Assembly: GCA_949152475.1 (NCBI GenBank)
Contig: CASCJZ010000450.1
Coordinates: 1 to 64,000, forward strand
Length of the DNA stretch: 64,000 nucleotides
From: Terebella lapidaria
Taxonomy: Eukaryota; Annelida; Polychaeta; Terebellida; Terebellidae
Reading direction: 5' to 3'
Shown here: one piece after another, positions 57,971-64,000 of the stretch
How positions within the stretch are numbered: the stretch's first letter is position 1
Layout: each line of letters begins with the position of its first letter
Program-made: the position numbers and the translations under genes
The notes under the pieces: model-generated
Seen by the model: the letters and a program-made list of their open reading frames with translations, nothing else
Told to the model about the DNA's origin: nothing
Database searches by the model: none

Positions 57971-60299
57971 TTAAGGTTGTTCGATACACCGAACGCGTCA
58001 TCAATGTGGCCCGTCTATGGTTGACCAAACGTGTCATAAACAGCGAATGTAACGGTGGGGTGAAATAGGGATCGGCGGGGTATGAATGTTGCCGTGCAAT
58101 GGGAGTACTGGAAAATCCGGCGGTCTGTAATCAGTACGGCGGAGTCTCGACTTGAACACACAAAGTACTGGAAGCATCACAGCATATGTCTAGTATCTTT
58201 CAGTGGGCCAGCCTCGGTTAAGAAGATAATACTACTAGAACATCCATTCGTTACATAGTTTTAATATGTATATGAGTAAACGTTTGCACAACAAAACTAG
58301 TAGACCTAACAATTTCCAAATCTTCTGATTAACATAATCAAACAGATCGTAAAATTATTCAAAACACTGTTAAATAAATTGACAACACTTCTGTGGATCA
58401 TGGCATAATTTTCAATACAACTCAAGCTTAGCGATAATAATATTTTGAAAGACTATTCATGGTATTGCAGATCTCGTAGGGCTAATAAGCATGAATGTAC
58501 TAGTATGGCATAACACATGGAATTTGTTGCTACTTGACTTGAGTGGACCAAGGACAAAAGATACAACGAATGCAAGAGCAAATTTGAGGGGTGGGGGGGG
58601 GGGGGGGGTGTGGGGAGTTGCTGGCGCAAGTGGCGCTCATTACTTTGTATATGATATCTGTGTAAGACCAATAAAACAAGTGTGAGGGTTTCTTCCGTTT
58701 CTTACCACATCCTCCCATCCGCCGAATCCGGCATTTTGTGCCCCTGTGGAGTGTTTTCTTCACAATTCCAATCTCTTAGAACTTCAAAGTTCACCACAAA
58801 ATATCCAGAGGTCGTCACACACTCTTTTATAATAGTTTGTCCTATGCGCCCCTAAGTTTGTCCAAACACGCATATGCATTTCCAGTTCCACTAAGCAACA
58901 TTCCATTGACACATACATCAATTCCTCTATAGCCTGTCCATTATATAGCCTGAATATACCAAATGTTCACTCTTTAAGAGGAATACATCATAAGAAGAGC
59001 TCAGCTTCATTGGGCCGCAACATTTACAGCCCACTAGGCTCGATTTCGCGGGGCTCCGTTTTCGTTACAGTTGTCATTTTTGACACGTTTCGTCTACCAT
59101 ACCCGTTCCGCTATGTAAGCCGAATGGGGCTAACTTTTTTGTTTCCGCAGCTTATCTGCCCAGAAATTTACACTATGTTAGGCGATTTTCTGCCAAAATT
59201 CATCGAGATGCATGAAATAGACCTATAGACGAAATAATCTCCAAAATTCACCGCGCACAGATCAGCGCTACCCTCTCAGTCAAATCCGTTATCAGCCATT
59301 TATATATAATAAGCTATATCCTCACGTTGTCCGTATGTATAGGCCTACAAGTTATCGCAAAATCCTGTGCCAAATGTGGCGGTCATCTTGCTCAAGCTAA
59401 TTGGGTGAAATTTATTCCTAAAGTTCTACTGACTTGTCAAATTTGATGGGGATATTTCAACTATTAGGCCTACTGAGTTGGCGACCGGAGAGAATCTCAT
59501 CTGAGCCAATTGACCAGTCAACATCTAGTGGTTCATTCTAGCAGCCATACCGTTCATGCTAATGATCACATCTACCATGCCAGCCTTTTATACATTTCTG
59601 AGTCAAGTCAGAACATACAATATATGAAATATATGATTTTTTTTTCAATTCATACTCACAAAAACTTGAATAATTTGACATAGTATGCACTCCAAATTCA
59701 TGAAATTATTGATTTTTTGTTTCCATAAAATGACACTTTTCATGTTTTAACGCTTATATCGCGAAAAGTAACCTGGATAGGTATATTTTTTACATTATTT
59801 TTACAAACCCAAAATATCATTGAAGAAATATGTGTAAAAAAATTAGAAAAAAATACTGTATTACTGACCGAGCAGTGATACTCAACGTTGTATGGATTAT
59901 CAGAAGTTCCTCTTTTTCTGTAAAATTTCAGTGCTGAAATATATACACATGTTCTTACTCTTGCCACTAAAAATATCAAACTCAGTGCTAGCGAATTTTG
60001 TTTCATCAGTTTAATGAACCGTTGCATATACAACAGTTCTGTACTGAAAAATCCTATAAATATATAGTTTTAGGCAAAAATATGCAGTTAGGTTGCATGT
60101 CATGATGTAATGAATTGTGGCTATTGCCGAGGTAATTTCAAGACTGATAGGAGGTCAACAAAATGCATCATAGCAAAAAATATCATGCGGTGACCTACTA
60201 TTTTTTTCTGCTTTTTGTAACCATCACATATCTAGCTATCAAGAAATATAACTTTTTACTCAATAAAAACACCTTTCCGGGTGTTTCGAACAACCTTAA
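57971..60299. mobile_element. TTAA-flanked element with GGTTGTTCGA ends, 2.3 kb
   Basis: TTAA plus GGTTGTTCGATACACC on the left is mirrored on the right as GGTGTTTCGAACAACC plus TTAA. The TTAA duplication suggests a piggyBac-type mechanism, although the ends are short and the interior carries only short frames. It contains a G tract at about 58,590. Confidence 0.6.
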
Positions 60300-60502
60300 G
60301 TAAATATAAGTATGTTATATCTGACCCATAAGGCCTGTCTTCGAAACAGAGGGTTTAGATAGCGTATATATAAAGTAAACACACAATAGGTCACTTAAGT
60401 AAATTATATAAGAAATTCTCATAATGTTACGTTAATTGAGTGGTCATGAACCAAATTGAATTTCATCAGAATCTCATGTTCACTGAGTGGTCACATTATG
60501 AT

Positions 60503-60939
60503 AGGTCCTGTAAGTCACGTGCCGTTACGGTATAATTCTGGTTACTGACAAACATACAGCTTTTGCAGGCCCAAGTATCATACACTGCGCTTTCCTCTAT
60601 ATTCAATAAGTAATAAAAAGGCGACAGACGGATTAAATGGCATTCATTGAGTGGACGAGTAGTATTAAGGCACGGTGTATGATACTTGGGCCCTTTGGCT
60701 TAAAGTGAGTGGAACTCCACTTTTTGGCCCAAGTATCATACCCTGCGCCTTCCTCTATATTCAATAAAGATTAAAAAGGTGCGAGATGGATTAAATGGTA
60801 TGTTTTCAGTGGACGAGTAGTATTAAGGAGCAGTGTACGATACTTGGGCCCAATTGGCAACTGAAATTACTCACGTAACACAAAAGGTGTTTGTTGGTAC
60901 CAGAATCACACCATTACGGCGCGTGACTTACAGGCCTTA
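60503..60939. mobile_element. Foldback element with two internal palindromic units
   Basis: The outer arms AGGTCCTGTAAGTCACGTGC and, from the other strand, AAGGCCTGTAAGTCACGCGC are inverted. Inside are two units, 60,568-60,693 and 60,726-60,851, each starting GGCCCAAGTATCATA and ending GATACTTGGGCCC, and each containing GAGTAGTATTAAGG. The inner units look like a separate, duplicated element nested in the outer one. Confidence 0.8.
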
Positions 60940-61655
60940 TTAGCAGTGAGTACTTTCTGAACCGAAGCCGAGGTCATCAGAATCTAAAGTTCAGTGAGTG
61001 GTTGCACTATGAATATAGTACAGAATATATTATTATGCAAGTACGTTGACAAGTCAAGCAAGTACGCTGAACTGTGTTGGTGTTATCAGTATTCTTTGTT
61101 GGAAAATTTGTCTGTTGTCAGTTTGTTACTCTGCTTACATTCTCACATATAACCCTGCTTCCAAGAAAATGCCAACATCAACTGCAATAATAATAACAAT
61201 ATGAATTCAATACACATTTTATTCACATATTTATTCGTTTTACTGTTTGATTGGGAGCATAAATTTCATAACTGGTTGTCATACATTCGACACACGAACT
61301 TTTCCCTTTTTACAATCCATATTCATTCCCCGATACTTTGTGGCGTGATACCTATCTATTGCAATGTGGAGGATATATATACAACCGTACTTAGTACATC
61401 ATGATACATTATGATATGATAGACCTGTACCTCATGATACATTATGATATGATAGACCCGATCTTCATGTGTATACACCGCGATGTACGTTATGATTTGA
61501 TGAATATCACAGCAGAAACAACTTAGTCATTGTCATTACGGAGTACTGTCATCCTAGTATTAATGCACATGTTGGTTTTGTTGCTATAAATATATCACGA
61601 TTATTCGCAAGATTTGATATTGTCATTACACATAATGCTTTTTACAACAAACATT
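60940..61655. other. Gene-free stretch
   Basis: No exon is recognised. A small duplication (CATGATACATTATGATATGA at about 61,399 and 61,431) is the only structure noted. Confidence 0.4.
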
Positions 61656-61657
61656 TA

Positions 61658-61929
61658 GCCCTAAATCAGACCTTTGACCTCTTGTTGACTGTTTTTATTG
61701 ATGATATTTATAGATGTCAACAGAGGAAATCAGACCTTTGACCTCTTGTTGACTGTTTTTATTGATGATATTTATAGATGTCAACAGAGGAAAGCCCTAA
61801 ATCAGACCTTTGACCTCTTGTTGACTGTTTTTATTGATGATATTTATAGATGTCAACAGAGGAAATCAGACCTTTGACCTCTTGTTGACTGTTTTTATTG
61901 ATGATATTTATAGATGTCAACAGAGGAAA
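61658..61929 (+). repeat. 136-bp tandem repeat x 2, each made of two 64-bp units
   Basis: The unit AAATCAGACCTTTGACCTCT through GATGTCAACAGAGG occurs four times. Alternate joints carry an extra GCCCTA, so the repeating dimer is 136 bp and the two dimers look identical. This implies two rounds of duplication, the second very recent. Confidence 0.9.
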
Positions 61930-62149
61930 GGTCCTACAGGCACGCGTCCCTAGCCGCGGTAGACAGATTTCAGAATGTCCAATCGAGCTTAAATATTCTT
62001 AACTACGCAAACCTGACTCGTTATCCCGGTAACATGTTCATTTGGTGACTGGCCTTTGAGCTTTTTTGTAAGATTCCATCGCAATTTCACCTAGTAACAA
62101 ACACATTTTAAATGAGCACCCACGTTGTTTCTCCTTCCAGTTCGAAATA

Positions 62150-62300
62150 TGGAGGATTGATCACATGACCGACGATCACGTGACAGCGTGAACCCCTGGC
62201 GACCGCGCGCGTTCAAGAAATTAGGACCAATGGTCCTGCATGCATCAACGGCAAATCTCGGGACCAGTGCTTCAATCATGGTTATTGGCGCCGCAACAAG
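62150..62300 (+). promoter_or_regulatory. Possible promoter region of the 62.5-kb gene
   Basis: A GC-rich island in AT-rich surroundings contains an E-box palindrome (ATCACGTGAC near 62,175), GCGCGCG and two CCAAT-like words. It precedes the ATG at 62,543 by about 250-400 bp. Promoter function is an inference from composition and position. Confidence 0.3.
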
Positions 62301-62542
62301 AGACTGACAATAATAAAATGATATTTGTTTATTTATACTAATATACACGTATTGAACCATGCATGAAATCATATAATCAACTTTGAACACGTTGACATTT
62401 GCTCTTAGGTGTACATGCATAAACATGTCCACCTGGTGAATAAATTGGACATTATCCCTGGTGATCAGGTTTGAAGATTCCCCTGGTGAATAAAGATTTG
62501 AATACACCCAAAACACGTGTTGTTTTTGCATCATCGTCCATC

Positions 62543-63169
62543 ATGGACGATTCTGGGATATTTGATCAAAAAAGTGAAAGTGATTGTGTAGTGTGTGGCG
62601 TGCCTTTCGTCAAAAAAAATAAAACTGTCCAGAAATATTCCATGGTTAAGATCGCCTCACCATACACGGCAAAGAAAGCATATCCTAATAAATTCATCGA
62701 TCTAAGTGGGTCTATTTGTCATCCGTGCTATGGCGACCTTGTAAAAAAGACTGTAAAAAAACACAAAGGTAAAAATGTGAAAAGACGGTCCTGGCCAAAA
62801 CAGTCCAAAACACCACAAAGCCGCAAGAGAGAGAGGGATGGAACACCAAGCCACAACCGGCCTACCCCCAAACGTACTGATAATCGTCCCACGCCAGCAA
62901 AGGACCAACAGGAAGGGTTCAGGGAGCGAGCGATTGAGTACATCGCTCAATACAAATACAAGCGGGCATTCTGCGCCTTAGCTTTCAATAATATCGCAGC
63001 CAAAAAAGCACTTGTGGAGGTCGCATGCATCATGATGAGCAATGAGCTGTCAAAAGTCTGCAATAAAAACAGCGAAATGTCATTAAAAATGTTAACTGGC
63101 CCTTTGCAAGAACAAAAACTGGATGAGTTCGAGTGGGCACAAGTGATTGAAGAGGTTAAATATTATTAA
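62543..63169 (+). CDS. Uncharacterised Cys-motif and Lys-rich protein (single or first exon)
   Basis: ATG at 62,543 opens 208 codons to TAA at 63,167. An N-terminal zinc-binding-like module has DCVVCGVPF and ICHPCYGDLV (two CxxC pairs about 50 residues apart). A basic Lys/Arg/Pro/Ser-rich linker follows, then a helical region (YIAQYKYKRAFCALAF, AAKKALVEVACIMM) ending in LDEFEWAQVIEEVKYY. The layout resembles the first exon of large uncharacterised metazoan proteins that carry a DUF6589-type domain later, a comparison made from memory. A donor-like GAG|GTTAAA at 63,155 could lead on to further exons outside the window. A nuclear role is plausible. Confidence 0.6.
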   Translation: MDDSGIFDQKSESDCVVCGVPFVKKNKTVQKYSMVKIASPYTAKKAYPNKFIDLSGSICHPCYGDLVKKTVKKHKGKNVKRRSWPKQSKTPQSRKRERDGTPSHNRPTPKRTDNRPTPAKDQQEGFRERAIEYIAQYKYKRAFCALAFNNIAAKKALVEVACIMMSNELSKVCNKNSEMSLKMLTGPLQEQKLDEFEWAQVIEEVKYY

Positions 63170-64000
63170 AAATGTGAAATACGCTATATCTGGTTTTCAC
63201 TGATATTAAAAGATATTAAATGTATATTCGGCCTACATCCATTCAATCAAACAGGGTCATCCAGATTTCAATCGTATATAATATACGTGCGATTTAACCA
63301 TTTAAAGTAGACCTTTATATGCATAGGGCACACAATGTTGAAATTGGTGAAACATTTGTCAATTAAATCAGTGACAATCATGAAAGTCTTGACAGAATAT
63401 AGTAATGAAACTACCATGAGTTACTTACCTGTCACTTTTTGGAGGTCCATTGCCAGAGCCCAGGGAAAGGCCTACCATGATACATCTAATTATACATACT
63501 GGTATAGCCCTACATAGTACGAAAATCAGACCCAGGAGCCCTGTGATCAACCGTGCTTTTTTATTTTAACTCAAATTTAGTGCAGCCAACTGTCCTATAA
63601 TTATATTATATATTACATAAACATATTAGCCCTATATAAATTAGAACCTACGGCATAGGCATACATGTATTAAAAACCTCGCCTGAAATGAAACTCAATG
63701 CACCCAACATATGGGCAGGTTTCGAGGAGGAGGGGAAGGGGGGTCAAGATATGCTTCACATGACTTTTGCGAACTTTAGATACACAAAATATTGCCAGGA
63801 TAACTTAAGGTAGTCCGCTCCAAACAGTGAGTTTTTAAAATAAATAACTGTGTCAACATAATCTATACCTTCAAAATGATATATTTTATAGAGTAAATGT
63901 TCAGCATCCTGAAACTGAAAATAAAATAGGGGGTCACCGTATCCGTTCGCATGGAAAATACAATGCAAGATGTGAATATGGACGAAAAAATGTGCAAAAA
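63170..64000. other. 3' flank, partly repeat
   Basis: No gene is seen. From 63,807 the sequence TTAAGGTAGTCCGCTCCAAA begins a copy of the element end seen at 52,957, with GGGGTCACCGTATCCGTTCG at 63,930. Confidence 0.5.

Noticed and set aside
58453-58763. Pro-rich or Gly-rich short proteins
   Set aside because: They read through a G tract inside the TTAA-flanked element. There is no other support.

Overview
The window looks like a repeat-rich, AT-rich chromosome segment of a marine invertebrate animal, possibly an ambulacrarian or another deuterostome. The reasons are spliced genes with GT-AG introns, a tRNA-derived SINE, dense short DNA transposons, and frequent TACATGTA and TAGGCCTA words. 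The species assignment is an inference with low confidence. I saw no CRISPR array, rRNA or bacterial-style operon.

Four spliced loci can be assembled by joining exons with compatible splice phases. (1) 9.57-13.40 kb, plus strand: a basic-region exon spliced to a coiled-coil plus degenerate protein-kinase exon (pseudokinase), with an in-frame stop and an older copy of the basic exon at 5.7 kb. (2) 16.24-18.14 kb, minus: a chromodomain gene with a hexapeptide (TEQAPA-type) minisatellite exon. (3) 21.05-25.84 kb, minus: a five-exon gene encoding a small protein with a divergent homeodomain followed by an HMG-box-like domain; all phases agree. (4) 34.31-51.50 kb, minus: an 18-exon transposase gene of the KDZ (Kyakuja/Dileera/Zisupton) DNA-transposon superfamily. 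It has the cysteine-rich N-terminus, the CPACP motif and all three putative catalytic acidic residues, but at least one frameshift. A single-exon gene or first exon lies at 62.5-63.2 kb, and weaker acidic exons at 57.0-57.6 kb.

Most other sequence is non-autonomous DNA elements. The dominant family (called here the GGTTACCGGAC family) has about 18 copies or fragments, many carrying a tandem unit of about 134 bp with exact nuclear-receptor-type sites (AGGTCAAAGGTCA and TCAAGGTCA). Copies inside genes all lie antisense to the gene. Other elements are TTAA-flanked piggyBac-like MITEs (10.75-11.46, 17.06-17.77 and perhaps 57.97-60.30 kb), foldback elements (3.0, 4.9, 31.3, 39.9 and 60.5 kb), a SINE at 5.2 kb, a perfect 210-bp inverted repeat at 33.2-33.7 kb, and satellites or tandem duplications at 2.6, 29.1-29.8, 32.2, 38.7, 53.2-54.3, 60.6 and 61.7 kb.

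The most interesting parts are the nearly complete intron-rich KDZ transposase, the homeodomain-HMG protein, the chromodomain gene with a MITE against its splice acceptor, and the nuclear-receptor-site satellite carried by the antisense-biased MITE family.
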